64,000 nt of DNA from Neobacillus niacini (GTDB taxonomy: Bacteria > Bacillota > Bacilli > Bacillales > Cytobacillaceae), in the NCBI RefSeq assembly GCF_000759675.1, contig NZ_BAWM01000006.1:1-64000 (forward strand), read 5' to 3'. Both the position numbers and the translations under genes were made by a program. Position 1 is the first letter of the stretch, and every line of letters starts with the position of its first letter. Below, piece by piece: positions 25,519 through 34,585 of this stretch. The notes beneath the pieces are model-generated. The model was given only the letters and a program-made list of their open reading frames with translations. It was not told the origin of the DNA and searched no databases.

Positions 25519-26760
25519 ATGTTAAATCAAAAAACAATTGAAATCATTAAATCAACGGTACCTGTTTTAGAAAAACACGGAGAAACCATTACAACACGGT
25601 TTTATCAATTGATGTTTGGGAATCATCCTGAATTATTAAATATCTTTAATCATGCAAACCAAAAACAGGGAAGACAACAAAAAGCCCTTGCTGGGACTGT
25701 CTATGCTGCTGCTCAATATATTGATAACCTAGAAGCAATTCTTCCGGTTGTTAAACAAATTGCGCATAAACATAGAAGTCTTGGAATTAAAGCAGAACAT
25801 TATCCGATTGTTGGAAAGCACCTTTTATTAGCGATTAAAGATGTACTTGGCGATGCTGCATCAGATGAAATTATCAATGCCTGGGGAGAGGCTTATGGAG
25901 TAATTGCAGATGCCTTTATCAGTGTTGAAGCAGAAATGTATGTAGAAGCTGAAAAACAACAAGGTGGATGGGACGGTTTCCGTAGTTTTGTTGTTGATCG
26001 TAAAGTAAAAGAAAGTGATGTTATAACATCTTTTTACCTAAAACCTACAGACCATAAAGAAATTGCACACTTCCTTCCAGGACAGTATATCAGTATTAAA
26101 CTTGAAATCGATGGCGAGGAGTTTACACATATCCGCCAATATAGCTTGTCTGATGCTCCTGGTAAAGATTATTACCGTATTAGTGTAAAACGTGAAGCTG
26201 GAACAGCAAACCCAAATGGAATGGTATCTAATTACCTCCATGATGTTGTAACAGAAGGCGAAATTCTAAAGGTAAGTGCTCCAGCAGGGGATTTTGTTCT
26301 TGATACTGAAAAAACTACACCTGTTGTGTTATTAAGCGGTGGCGTGGGATTAACGCCGATGTTAAGTATGTTAAAAACAGTGGTTGAGGTCCAACCGCAA
26401 AGAAAAGTAACATTCATTCATGCAGCAGCAAATGGTACTGTCCATGCATTAAGAGAGGAAGTAGAAACTCTAACTTCACTTGAACATGTAAACTCATTTT
26501 TCTTTTATGATTCACCAACAGAAGATGATCGTAAAAACAATTCCTTTGATGTTGAAGGATACGTGACTCAGGAATGGCTTGTTAAGAACATACCTACTGT
26601 AGAAGCAGACTTCTATTTCTGTGGTCCACTGCCATTTATGAAATCGATAAATCGTTCATTAAAGGATTTAGGAGTAAATGAAGACAGAATTCACTTTGAA
26701 TTTTTTGGACCAAAAGACAGCTTAGAAGAAAGTGTGACGAAAGAACCGGTTTCCGTTTAG
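25519..26760 (+). CDS. hmp: flavohemoglobin (nitric oxide dioxygenase)
   Basis: Converts NO and O2 to nitrate using NAD(P)H. The 413 residues comprise a globin domain (1-140) with Tyr29 (B10), Gln53 (E7) and proximal His85 (F8), then a ferredoxin-reductase FAD domain with RQYSLSDAP and an NAD domain with [16 protein letters not shown] near residue 375 is the conserved NAD-domain end motif. ATG 25519 is chosen because AAAGGAG lies 8 bases upstream. The FNR-type site points to low-oxygen induction, known for B. subtilis hmp through other regulators. Confidence 0.95.
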   Translation: MLNQKTIEIIKSTVPVLEKHGETITTRFYQLMFGNHPELLNIFNHANQKQGRQQKALAGTVYAAAQYIDNLEAILPVVKQIAHKHRSLGIKAEHYPIVGKHLLLAIKDVLGDAASDEIINAWGEAYGVIADAFISVEAEMYVEAEKQQGGWDGFRSFVVDRKVKESDVITSFYLKPTDHKEIAHFLPGQYISIKLEIDGEEFTHIRQYSLSDAPGKDYYRISVKREAGTANPNGMVSNYLHDVVTEGEILKVSAPAGDFVLDTEKTTPVVLLSGGVGLTPMLSMLKTVVEVQPQRKVTFIHAAANGTVHALREEVETLTSLEHVNSFFFYDSPTEDDRKNNSFDVEGYVTQEWLVKNIPTVEADFYFCGPLPFMKSINRSLKDLGVNEDRIHFEFFGPKDSLEESVTKEPVSV

Positions 26761-26778
26761 GAAATCGGTTTTTTTTTC
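26744..26778 (+). terminator. hmp terminator
   Basis: AACCGGTTTCC pairs with GGAAATCGGTT around GTTTA and is followed by eight T. The left arm lies inside the last codons of hmp. Confidence 0.88.
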
Positions 26779-26853
26779 TGTGTTCAAAAGTTTGATTCAT
26801 CCAGTAATTGTGATTAAATAAAAGGTAGAAATAGCCAGAAAGGATGAAGCATT

Positions 26854-27630
26854 TTGAATAAGAACGTCATACGGTCAGTAACAATTGTCTCGCTATTTTT
26901 TTGTATCCTCTGGCTGGTCGGGCTTGGCTTGGCAGTAGGCGAATATTATGCGGGTAAGCCGGATAAAATCCCTGTGAAAACCAATGTTGAAAAGCAAGTG
27001 AAAAAAAAGGAAGGTCTACATATTGTTGCTTTAGGTGATTCCTTAACAAGAGGAACTGGTGATGAAACAGGTAAGGGTTATATTGGTGTTCTAATGGACG
27101 AAATCAAGGAGAAATCAAAGCAGGACGTGCAGCTAACCAATCTTGGCATAAGCGGTCAACGGTCCGATTCACTTAAGCAGCAAATTCAGCAAACCGAAGT
27201 CAAACGACAGCTGCAAACAGCAGATATGATTTTAGTAACAATGGGTGGCAATGATTTGTTCAGAGGTGGACAAGCTTTACTGGAGTTTGAAACAGAAGAT
27301 ATTGCGGATATTGAGAAAAAATTCTTGGAGAATATGAATTTTATTTTTCAGCAGATTCGTGCGAGTAATCCAAAGGCAAACGTTTTTTTCATTGGTTTAT
27401 ATAACCCCTTTATTGATTTAGAGCAGGGAAAAGAGATGTCCCAAGTTGTTCGTCACTGGAATTATCAAAGTGCAGAATTAAGTGCTTCCTTCCCCAATAT
27501 TGTGTTTGTGCCAACCTTTGATCTCTTTGAGTTGAAGGTTAATGATTATCTTTATACTGACAAGTTCCATCCGAATACAAAAGGGTACCGTTTAATTGCT
27601 GAACGAGTAGCTTCATTGCTTACCTGGTAA
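26854..27630 (+). CDS. SGNH/GDSL-type hydrolase, membrane anchored
   Basis: Probably an extracytoplasmic esterase or lipase of 258 residues. One N-terminal membrane helix (about 8-28) is followed by the four SGNH blocks: GDSLTRG (Ser about 62), NLGISGQ, GGND and DKFHPN (Asp/His). The start is TTG with AAGGATG upstream. It lies 13 bases before the ABC ATPase gene, so the three genes to 29528 are likely one operon. It resembles YpmR-like proteins of Bacillus; natural substrate unknown. Confidence 0.87.
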   Translation: MNKNVIRSVTIVSLFFCILWLVGLGLAVGEYYAGKPDKIPVKTNVEKQVKKKEGLHIVALGDSLTRGTGDETGKGYIGVLMDEIKEKSKQDVQLTNLGISGQRSDSLKQQIQQTEVKRQLQTADMILVTMGGNDLFRGGQALLEFETEDIADIEKKFLENMNFIFQQIRASNPKANVFFIGLYNPFIDLEQGKEMSQVVRHWNYQSAELSASFPNIVFVPTFDLFELKVNDYLYTDKFHPNTKGYRLIAERVASLLTW

Positions 27631-27643
27631 GGAGACCGGAAAA

Positions 27644-28555
27644 ATGGAGAAAATAACTTTATCTGTACATAATTTAAAGAAAGTAATCGGCAAAAAAGAA
27701 ATCATTAAAGGGATTAGTTTTGACTTAAAAGAAGGAGAGGTATTTGGTTTCTTAGGTCCAAATGGTGCGGGTAAAACCACAACCATCCGGATGCTGGTCG
27801 GATTAATCAAACCTACTTCAGGAAGTATTCAAATTGGCGGTTATAATATTGTAGACAACTTTGAGGAAGCAATGAAACATCTCGGCTGTATTGTAGAAAA
27901 TCCTGAATTATATCCGTATTTGTCCGGTTATGACAATCTGCGGCATTTTGCAAATATGCTTGATGGAATTGGTAAAGAGCGAATCAGAGAAGTGACGGAA
28001 CTGGTGGGTCTAAAAGATCGAATACATGATAGAGTAAAAACCTATTCGCTTGGAATGAGACAGCGACTCGGGATTGCCCAGGCTCTATTAGGCAGACCAA
28101 AAGTATTAATTCTTGATGAACCAACGAATGGTTTAGATCCTGCAGGAATAAGAGAAATGCGGGAATTTATCCGGTTCCTTGCCGAAGATGAGGGACTAAG
28201 TGTTCTTGTTTCCAGCCATCTATTAAGTGAAATTCAATTATTATGCGATCGAGTGGCGATTATTTCAAGAGGAGCCGTGATTCGAACCGATACGGTCCTA
28301 AACTTGTTATCCAATCGAGAACGTGTAATTTGGCGTTTCCATCCGTTTGAAATGGGGAAAGAGGTGTTACGTTCCGTCACAACCATTGACGAAAGAGAGG
28401 ATGGTTCTATTTCAACGGAATACGATGAAATTACAACACCAGAGTGGAATAAAATGCTGGTAGAAGCAGGCGTATCTGTGACTGAAATGTATCGCAAAAT
28501 GCCTGTATTGGAAGATTTGTTCCTGGAGCTAACCGGGGGTGATTCCATTGAATAA
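27644..28555 (+). CDS. ABC transporter ATPase (ABC-2 exporter type)
   Basis: 303 residues. Walker A is GPNGAGKTT (about 39-47), signature YSLGMRQRLGIAQAL, Walker B VLILDEPTNGLDP and switch histidine in SSHLLSE. The C-terminal 90 residues are the variable tail of drug/bacteriocin-type exporters. The gene overlaps the permease gene by 8 bases if the permease starts at TTG 28548. Substrate unknown; candidates are antimicrobial peptides or lipids. Confidence 0.88.
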   Translation: MEKITLSVHNLKKVIGKKEIIKGISFDLKEGEVFGFLGPNGAGKTTTIRMLVGLIKPTSGSIQIGGYNIVDNFEEAMKHLGCIVENPELYPYLSGYDNLRHFANMLDGIGKERIREVTELVGLKDRIHDRVKTYSLGMRQRLGIAQALLGRPKVLILDEPTNGLDPAGIREMREFIRFLAEDEGLSVLVSSHLLSEIQLLCDRVAIISRGAVIRTDTVLNLLSNRERVIWRFHPFEMGKEVLRSVTTIDEREDGSISTEYDEITTPEWNKMLVEAGVSVTEMYRKMPVLEDLFLELTGGDSIE

Positions 28556-29528
28556 ACTGATTCATAATGAAATGATGAAGCTTATTGCCAAAAAGCGTTT
28601 AGTTGTGATTGCGATTATCATTGGTTTCTTGGTTGCAATGTTTACCTATGCCCAATATAAAGAGGTTGAACGACAAAGAGAAAAATTAGGAACCGACGAT
28701 TGGCGGACGATGATACAACAAACCATCATTGACCAGCAAAACCGGATTAGCAGTGCCCGTATTTCGGATGAATGGAAAAAACAACTGCAAATTTCCTTGC
28801 AGCAAAATCAATATTATTTGGATCATGATATTAACCCTTCAGAGCCAGGCGCTCCGACGTTTATGAGAATCTTTTTAGAGAATTCCATTGAATTATTTAT
28901 TCCTTTAATGGTGATGGTGATTGCCAGTGATATCGTGTCTTCTGAACATAGTCAAGGCTCCATAAAGTTGCTTTTGACGAGACCAGTTAAGAGGTGGAAG
29001 GTCCTCCTGAGTAAGTATATAACCCTAAGCCTTGCCATCTCGTTAATTGTTGCCATCGCTGGACTGCTGTCCTATAGTATTTCAGGTTTGGTTTTTGGTT
29101 ATAAAGGCTGGGGAGCACCGGTATTAACTGGTTTTACTGTTAGTGATGCCGGCCTGAATACAGCTAGTGTAAAGTTAATCGATCAGTGGCAGTTTTTATT
29201 AATGGATTTTGGTCTTGTTTGGCTAGTTGCCATTGTCGTAGGGACACTTTCTTTCATGTTATCTGTTCTCATCCGAAGTACGGCTGCTGGTATGGGTGTC
29301 ATGTTAGCAGCTCTAATTTCAGGAGCGATTCTTAGTAATATGGTTTCATCCTGGGAGTCAGCTAAATATTTCTTTATGGTGAATTTAAAGTTAACAAACT
29401 ACATGAATGGCAACCCACCCCCAATTGAAGGGATGACGCTGTCGTTTTCGATGATGGTCCTTCTCGTGTGGTGGGCGGCTGGATTATTTGTTTCCTTTTT
29501 TGTATTTACCAAAAAGGATGTGTTTTAA
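28548..29528 (+). CDS. ABC-2 type transporter permease
   Basis: Membrane partner of the preceding ATPase, about 326 residues. A first helix (about 18-35) is followed by a large external loop of about 80 residues and five more helices. SSEHSQGSIKLLLTRPVKRWKVLLSKY between helices 2 and 3 is the ABC-2 coupling motif. The start is uncertain: TTG 28548 sits 6 bases after GGGGGTG, while GTG 28539 would add three residues with a weaker site. Confidence 0.85.
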   Translation: MNKLIHNEMMKLIAKKRLVVIAIIIGFLVAMFTYAQYKEVERQREKLGTDDWRTMIQQTIIDQQNRISSARISDEWKKQLQISLQQNQYYLDHDINPSEPGAPTFMRIFLENSIELFIPLMVMVIASDIVSSEHSQGSIKLLLTRPVKRWKVLLSKYITLSLAISLIVAIAGLLSYSISGLVFGYKGWGAPVLTGFTVSDAGLNTASVKLIDQWQFLLMDFGLVWLVAIVVGTLSFMLSVLIRSTAAGMGVMLAALISGAILSNMVSSWESAKYFFMVNLKLTNYMNGNPPPIEGMTLSFSMMVLLVWWAAGLFVSFFVFTKKDVF

Positions 29529-29555
29529 TAACAAAAAGAATTCTTGTACAGAAAA

Positions 29556-29582
29556 AACCACCTTTCGAGTAGAAAGGTGGTT
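29556..29582 (+). terminator. hairpin after the ABC exporter
   Basis: AACCACCTTTC and GAAAGGTGGTT form a perfect 11-bp stem with a GAGTA loop. The T-run that follows is poor (TTATG), so termination may be weak. Confidence 0.55.
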
Positions 29583-29682
29583 ATGCTGCCTTACATTGGG
29601 GGATAAAGGCAACTGTATAAAAAGGGATATTCTAATCAATGGGCAGAAAGGGAGGGAGTCCTTACTCCATTGGTTTACCTAA

Positions 29683-30906
29683 TTACTGATTAGCAGTTAT
29701 TTTAACTGGTTCTTTACTAAATCCAAAGTGCTGTTTAATGATAAGGGAAGGACCACCAAGGTTTAATAAATAGCGAGCTTCAATTATTTGTTTCATAAAG
29801 GCACCAAATAATCCAGATAGTCTAAAATTACCAACTTTCCCTACAGCAGCAAAGTTTCCAATAGATGCTACAGAACCTTTGTGATGATATTCAAAAGCTT
29901 TCAAGTTGACTCCTCTTAGTGATGCGACAATATTTTTCGCACAAACATCAGCTTCCTGCAGGGCTACTTGTGCAGTTGGCGGCAGCGCATTTTTTTCATC
30001 CTTCATGAATAAGGAACAGTCACCAATACTAAAGATGTTTTTCATATCTTTAACGCGAAGGAATGAATCCACAGGAAGTTTACCTTTTACAACCGGTAAT
30101 CCACAGTTTTGAACAATTGGATTACCTTTCACACCACATGACCAGATTAATGTACGTGTTGGAATCTCGATATCATTTTCGAGTACAACCTTCTCAGGTG
30201 TACACTCTAATATTTTTGTTGACATAAACATTTTGATATTAAACTTATCTAAAACTTCAGTTGTATATTGGATGGATTCCTTAGGGAAAAACGGAATAAC
30301 GGATGGTGCAGCCTCGACAGCGACAATTTTTACATCTTCAAATGGGACATCATACTTTTTACAAAGCTTTGGAAGTCCTTCTGCTAATTCACCTAGCATT
30401 TCTACTCCTGTAAATCCGCCGCCAGCTACCACAAAGGTTAGGCGTGATGGATCCTTGTCCTCTTTATAAAGAGTTAATTGTCTTATGATTTGATTGTAGA
30501 TGGCTTTCGTGCTCCTAAAGCTGCGAATAGCAAAGGCATGTTCCTTAATACCAGGGATTCCAAAGGTTTCAATATCAAAACCTAACGCGATTAATAGGTA
30601 GTCATATTTTACAGTTTCCCCGACCTCGAGGTGTACCGCTTGATTTGTTACATCTACCCCAGTAACACTGCCTTTAATAAAATTTGTTTTTTGCGGATTA
30701 ATCAACTCTGGAATCTCCATAGCAATTTGACGATCAGCTGCAGTACCTGCTCCAGTTTTATGGAGTTGAGTTGTAATATAGTGGTATTCATGTTTATTGA
30801 TTAAAGTAACGTCAGCTTCACCAGATTTTAGTAACTTCTCTAGTTTCTTACTAGTGATGATGCCGCCGTATCCGGCTCCTAAGATTACGATTTTTGGTTT
30901 GTTCAT
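29683..30906 (-). CDS. ndh: type II NADH dehydrogenase
   Basis: Non-proton-pumping NADH:menaquinone oxidoreductase on the inner face of the membrane, 407 residues. The FAD-binding GAGYGG motif starts at residue 10, the NADH site GGGFTGVE is near 166 and the FAD contact GDCSLF near 305. AQVALQEA is the AQxAxQ quinone-site motif. The C-terminal amphipathic helix attaches to the membrane. AGGAGAGG precedes the start. Two Rex boxes lie upstream, so a high NADH/NAD ratio should relieve repression, as for B. subtilis ndh. Confidence 0.95.
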   Translation of the reverse strand: MNKPKIVILGAGYGGIITSKKLEKLLKSGEADVTLINKHEYHYITTQLHKTGAGTAADRQIAMEIPELINPQKTNFIKGSVTGVDVTNQAVHLEVGETVKYDYLLIALGFDIETFGIPGIKEHAFAIRSFRSTKAIYNQIIRQLTLYKEDKDPSRLTFVVAGGGFTGVEMLGELAEGLPKLCKKYDVPFEDVKIVAVEAAPSVIPFFPKESIQYTTEVLDKFNIKMFMSTKILECTPEKVVLENDIEIPTRTLIWSCGVKGNPIVQNCGLPVVKGKLPVDSFLRVKDMKNIFSIGDCSLFMKDEKNALPPTAQVALQEADVCAKNIVASLRGVNLKAFEYHHKGSVASIGNFAAVGKVGNFRLSGLFGAFMKQIIEARYLLNLGGPSLIIKQHFGFSKEPVKITANQ

Positions 30907-30950
30907 ATTAACCTCTCCTAATAATAAGTAAATTTATCTACGATTTAATA

Positions 30951-30968
30951 TTGTGAAGCAATTCACAA
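30951..30968. promoter_or_regulatory. Rex operator 1 of ndh
   Basis: TTGTGAAGCAATTCACAA is a perfect TTGTGAA-N4-TTCACAA Rex site, 45 bases upstream of the ndh start codon. Confidence 0.88.
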
Positions 30969-31007
30969 TGAGATTTAAAAAAATATAGAGCTTTTTACTC
31001 TGTTTTA

Positions 31008-31025
31008 TTGTGAATCTTTTCACAT
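31008..31025. promoter_or_regulatory. Rex operator 2 of ndh
   Basis: TTGTGAATCTTTTCACAT matches the Rex consensus except for the last base, 57 bases from the first operator centre to centre. Two spaced sites allow cooperative or looping repression. Confidence 0.82.
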
Positions 31026-31197
31026 ATCTTCTATATTCATAGATTACGATAACTCTAATGATTAAACAAGAGGGTTTATTAACAAAAATTTGTCGAAATG
31101 GTAAATTTTTTTTGACATTCAGGGAATGATAAATTCGTGCCAATTGTATAACTGGTTAAATTTTGAACGAATATAGCGAAGAAAGAAGGAGATTGAA

Positions 31198-31794
31198 ATG
31201 AAATTTAGAATGTTGATCATTATGCTTGGATTATTACTCGCCATGCCAGGTATTACATCAGCGAATGTTCAGACACCTGATGGAAGTGAGAAACCAGCTG
31301 AAAAAAGAACATTACCAGGCTCCCAGGATAAAGAAGGAGACAAGGATACAGAAGAGTTTGATAGTGAAAAACAGGAGCATAGTCATAAAGACTGGCAGGC
31401 AAAAATGGCTGAGCGTGAACAAAAACTGCTAGCATGGGTGGATCAATATACTCCTGATAAAAAAGCAGAATGGACAAAGGTATTAGCCGATAAAAAGGAA
31501 TTAAGAAATAAGTGGCTAAGCCCTGAAAATGCCGAGAAGCGCGAAAAGTGGAAGCAAGAGAAAATGGCCAAAATCCAAGAGTTAAAGAAACAATTAGATG
31601 AAGGAAAAATCACAAAAGAGGAATTTGTTCAAAAAGCACACGGCGGCAAAGCAATGGGTAATTGGAAAACCTTCCATGACCTAAAGGCGGCAGTTGAAGC
31701 GAAAAATGATAAGCAGGCAGCAGAGTTATTAAATCAATTGCTAGAACAATCCAAACAACATAACGAAAAGATAAAGGCAATGTTAGCGGAATAA
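31198..31794 (+). CDS. secreted helical protein of unknown function
   Basis: 198 residues with a signal peptide (MKFRMLIIMLGLLLAMPGITSA, probable cut after the Ala at about 22). An acidic low-complexity segment follows (about 25-60), then a long Lys/Glu/Trp-rich helical domain (AEREQKLLAWVDQYTPDKKAEW, and KLSPENAEKREKWKQEK-like repeats). It contains no Cys. The region 140-198 could be a second helical bundle. It resembles secreted Spy/CpxP-like helical proteins only in general character. RBS GAAGGAGA. A single-gene unit. Confidence 0.75.
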   Translation: MKFRMLIIMLGLLLAMPGITSANVQTPDGSEKPAEKRTLPGSQDKEGDKDTEEFDSEKQEHSHKDWQAKMAEREQKLLAWVDQYTPDKKAEWTKVLADKKELRNKWLSPENAEKREKWKQEKMAKIQELKKQLDEGKITKEEFVQKAHGGKAMGNWKTFHDLKAAVEAKNDKQAAELLNQLLEQSKQHNEKIKAMLAE

Positions 31795-31805
31795 CTATAC
31801 AAAGT

Positions 31806-31843
31806 AAAAAGACACCAATCTCTTTATGGTATTGGTGTCTTTT
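31806..31843. terminator. bidirectional terminator
   Basis: AAAAAGACACCAAT pairs with ATTGGTGTCTTTT around an 11-base loop, between convergent genes. The right arm overlaps the last codons of the minus-strand gene ending at 31824. Confidence 0.85.
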
Positions 31844-32249
31844 CGATTTCCTCCACATTAACAAGGATATAATCTTTATAATACACTATTAATTCATTAG
31901 AAGAGTGAGAAGCTTTTTGAATAACGTTAGCATTTCTACAAAAGAGTGGGATTTCGATAGAACCATCGTGAAAAACCATAAACGTGAATTCATCTGAAAG
32001 TGGAGATTCTTCTTCCTTAATCATTAGAAATTTACCTTTGAAGGAAGAGAGAGTTAAAATGTTTTCGTTTTCCGCTTCTTTTGCTTGAATAAGTAATTTG
32101 TTATTAACATGTAGGAATAGCTCTTTTAGAAAGATCAGTATAGCAATAAAACCAGAGAGTATTAATGCCACCATATAGGTTTCTGGAATAGCAGGTATGG
32201 AAATGGAAATGGTAAAAAATAAGAGGGCAGCAAGTAAATGAAAATACAA
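31824..32249 (-). CDS. membrane protein of unknown function
   Basis: 141 residues. Two hydrophobic helices lie at about 3-22 and 25-45, then a cytoplasmic or external soluble domain of about 95 residues rich in beta strands (FKGKFLMIKEE, DEFTFMVFHDGSIEIP, ELIVYYKDYILVNVEEI). The start is TTG 32249 with AAGGTG upstream. The layout resembles YcxB-like or small PH-domain membrane proteins, but I cannot assign a family. Gene ends inside the shared terminator. Confidence 0.7.
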   Translation of the reverse strand: MYFHLLAALLFFTISISIPAIPETYMVALILSGFIAILIFLKELFLHVNNKLLIQAKEAENENILTLSSFKGKFLMIKEEESPLSDEFTFMVFHDGSIEIPLFCRNANVIQKASHSSNELIVYYKDYILVNVEEIEKTPIP

Positions 32250-32444
32250 CTAAAAACACCTTCCTTATATGGAGATGGAATAGATGAGGGGTCTAGTTGT
32301 TATTTTTACAATTATCTATATATTTAGAATACAGCAAATGATTGGTGTCGTAAATCGAAATTAACCTAGATGATAAATGTTACTGTTAAAAAGTTTATTC
32401 TAAGGGAACATTTAAGTAGTAATGAATTAAAGGAGGGTATTCCC

Positions 32445-32570
32445 ATGGCGAGAAATCGATTATTAATGACCACAGCTGCATTAGGGGCAGCATATTTACT
32501 TAGAAATGATAAGGCAAGGAAGAAGTTAGTAAATCAACTTCAATCATTTACGGATAAGTCGCGGAGATAA
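32445..32570 (+). CDS. small basic protein, 41 residues
   Basis: Starts at ATG 32445 after AGGAGGG. The sequence begins MARNRLLMTTAALGAAYLL, giving one short hydrophobic segment, and ends with a basic tail (NDKARKKLVNQLQSF then DKSRR). The open frame extends upstream without a ribosome binding site, so the short form is preferred. Probably a small membrane-associated protein; family not recognised. A perfect terminator hairpin follows. Confidence 0.7.
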   Translation: MARNRLLMTTAALGAAYLLRNDKARKKLVNQLQSFTDKSRR

Positions 32571-32575
32571 AAAAA

Positions 32576-32612
32576 TGCAAGCTGCCCATGCAGCTTGCAA
32601 TTTATTTTTTAA
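32576..32612. terminator. bidirectional terminator
   Basis: TGCAAGCTGC-CCAT-GCAGCTTGCA is a perfect 10-bp stem with A and T runs on both sides. It separates the 41-residue ORF from convergent tatA. Confidence 0.88.
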
Positions 32613-32817
32613 AGTCAATTCTTTCCTTTTGTGCCTCTTTCAGGTCATCCTTAAACTCTTCTTTAATGTCATTTGTTATTCCATCTGTCGCACGCTTGAA
32701 TTCACGAAGAGACTTACCGAAAGCACGGCCAATCTCAGGAAGTTTATTCGGTCCAAAGACAATTAAGGCAAGGACTAGAATTAAGATTAATCCGGGTACG
32801 CCAATGTTTGAAAACAT
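32602..32817 (-). CDS. tatA: Sec-independent protein translocase subunit TatA
   Basis: Pore-forming subunit of the twin-arginine export system, 71 residues. One N-terminal membrane helix ([18 protein letters not shown]), the conserved [21 protein letters not shown] hinge and amphipathic helix, then a charged tail. No tatC is next to it in this window, so it is a stand-alone tatA-like gene, as Bacillus often have. RBS AGGAGG directly upstream. Confidence 0.93.
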   Translation of the reverse strand: MFSNIGVPGLILILVLALIVFGPNKLPEIGRAFGKSLREFKRATDGITNDIKEEFKDDLKEAQKERIDFKK

Positions 32818-32846
32818 AACGAAGCCTCCTTTTGGTAAAACGTCTT

Positions 32847-33896
32847 TTATATAACTAAATTAGATTGTACGTAATGTAATAAAAGTTTTGCCGTATTTTC
32901 AATCGATGATTCGTGTGTCCGTTCAAAAGCATGGGAGGAATCGATTCCAGGACCTATTAACCCATGTACGATGTCGTGGCCAGCGCGAATCGCTGCTGAG
33001 GCATCAGAGCCATAAAATGGATAAATATCGAGTTTGTATTCAATATTGTTTTCTTCTGCAAGCCGCACTAAATTCTTACGAAGTGCATAATGGTACGGTC
33101 CGCTTGCGTCCTTCACACAAATCGATACTGTATACTCATCGGTTGACTGTCCATCGCCCATTGCGCCCATATCAACAGCTAAATACTCAACTGTTTCAGA
33201 GGTAATATTGGAATTACCACCGTAACCAATTTCCTCATTGTTAGAAATTAAGAAATGGGTGGTGTAAGGTAACTGAATGTTTTCATTTTTTAATTGCTTA
33301 ATTAACTGAAGTAAGATGGCAACACTCGCTTTATCATCTAAATGACGGGATTTAATAAATCCGCTTGAAGTAACTTCTACCCTTGGGTCAAAAGAAACAA
33401 AATCGCCAACCTCAATCCCAAGTGCTCTAACGTCCTCAGCATTATGTACTTTTTCATCAATTCTGATTTCCATATTTTCTTGATTGCGCTCCGCTTTTCC
33501 TGCGTCCTTATAAACATGGACAGAAGTCTGGTGCATAAGAATCGTACCTGTTATTTTTTTACCGCTGCTTGTTTCGATTTGGCAATATTCACCTTCAATC
33601 GAGTTATATTTAAAACCACCAATTAAATCAATTCGTAGTCTTCCGTTTGATTTTATTTCCTTAACCATGGCCCCGAGTGTATCCACGTGGGCAGTAAGCA
33701 TGCGGTGCTTACTTGCATCCTTTCCTTCTAATGTTGCGATAAGACCTCCTTTACGGTTTCTGCTTGTTTCAACTTTTAATTCTGCAAGGTATTTCTCCAC
33801 GTAGGAAATGACTTCATTGGTATTCCCTGATGGACTCGGGATCGAAACTAAATCTACAAGTAATTTCATTGTTTCCTCTGTGTTTTTGTTTTCCAA
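32847..33896 (-). CDS. M42-family metallo-aminopeptidase
   Basis: Cytoplasmic zinc (or cobalt) aminopeptidase or endoglucanase-like M42 enzyme, 349 residues. Metal ligands and catalytic residues are visible: AHVDT, the shared Asp in HLDDKAS, Glu-Glu in [10 protein letters not shown], Asp in AVDMGAM and His in SSHAFERTH. The start is TTG 33896 with AAAGGGGA upstream. B. subtilis YtoP and YsdC are relatives. It helps finish the breakdown of peptides. A single-gene unit. Confidence 0.88.
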   Translation of the reverse strand: MENKNTEETMKLLVDLVSIPSPSGNTNEVISYVEKYLAELKVETSRNRKGGLIATLEGKDASKHRMLTAHVDTLGAMVKEIKSNGRLRIDLIGGFKYNSIEGEYCQIETSSGKKITGTILMHQTSVHVYKDAGKAERNQENMEIRIDEKVHNAEDVRALGIEVGDFVSFDPRVEVTSSGFIKSRHLDDKASVAILLQLIKQLKNENIQLPYTTHFLISNNEEIGYGGNSNITSETVEYLAVDMGAMGDGQSTDEYTVSICVKDASGPYHYALRKNLVRLAEENNIEYKLDIYPFYGSDASAAIRAGHDIVHGLIGPGIDSSHAFERTHESSIENTAKLLLHYVQSNLVI

Positions 33897-34105
33897 AGCT
33901 TAATCCCCTTTCTAAATAGCATTCTTTCCTATTATAACATCTTATAGAAAAATCACTCTCAAACAAAACTCGTCAACTTTTTTGGTGTTCCTGCATAGTT
34001 TAGGAAGTGTGGATTTTTCCTATTGTTGGATAAAAGGTCTGAAATATGGAAATAAAAGGAATAATTCAAATTATCAAATAATTAAAAGGCTAATGGAGGA
34101 GAAAA

Positions 34106-34417
34106 ATGACCAGATTTGAACTATATCACCAAAAACCGAAGCAATTTTCTTGGAAGGGACCATTTTTTTTCATACTAACTTTTATCATATTGACAGTGGG
34201 TTTCTTGGTATTTCGATATTATTATCAAAGTACAATAAATATTGAATCTCCTGAAGAAAATCTAGGTTCCCAAGTTGTTATCCATCTTCCAGACGGAAAA
34301 GAGGTATTTACCTATGAAAATTATATTTTTGAAAAGGATGGAAGGACCTACTATAAGGGTGAGCGGAATACCATTGATTTAACAGGCGGAACGGTTACTT
34401 ATGAAAATTGGGAGTAG
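34106..34417 (+). CDS. small single-pass membrane protein
   Basis: 103 residues. The basic N-terminus is inside, one membrane helix is at about 20-40 (FFFILTFIILTVGFLVF), then an external domain of about 60 residues with beta-strand character (SQVVIHLPDGKEVFTYENYIF and TYYKGERNTIDLTGG). GGAGGAG precedes the start. Family not recognised. A hairpin terminator follows. Confidence 0.7.
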   Translation: MTRFELYHQKPKQFSWKGPFFFILTFIILTVGFLVFRYYYQSTINIESPEENLGSQVVIHLPDGKEVFTYENYIFEKDGRTYYKGERNTIDLTGGTVTYENWE

Positions 34418-34425
34418 CATTGAAA

Positions 34426-34451
34426 AAGACTAGCTGAACTAGTCTTTTTTT
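34426..34451 (+). terminator. terminator
   Basis: AAGACTAG-CTGAA-CTAGTCTT followed by TTTTTT, 9 bases after the small membrane protein gene. Confidence 0.85.
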
Positions 34452-34463
34452 ACTTTATTCATT

Positions 34464-34585
34464 CTCTAGCTTCAGCGCCTAGCCCCTCGAGGTCGCTTCG
34501 GCCCTGTGGATGAAGTCGAAAAGCATGACTTCATCCACAGGGCCTCCAGCGCTTGTCGGGGCTGGACAAAGCGCTTCAGCTTTTC
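34464..34585. repeat. dispersed Bacillus-type intergenic palindromic repeat
   Basis: About 120 bases, markedly GC-richer than the flanks. The core is a perfect 18-bp stem (GGCCCTGTGGATGAAGTC at 34500-34517 with its complement at 34527-34544). Outer arms contain AGCGCCTAGCCCC and GGGGCTGGACAAAGCGC, and the ends CTAGCTTCAGC and GCTTCAGC. I recall near-identical elements scattered between genes of several Bacillus-related genomes, but copy number here cannot be tested. It abuts the stop of corA. Confidence 0.7.
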
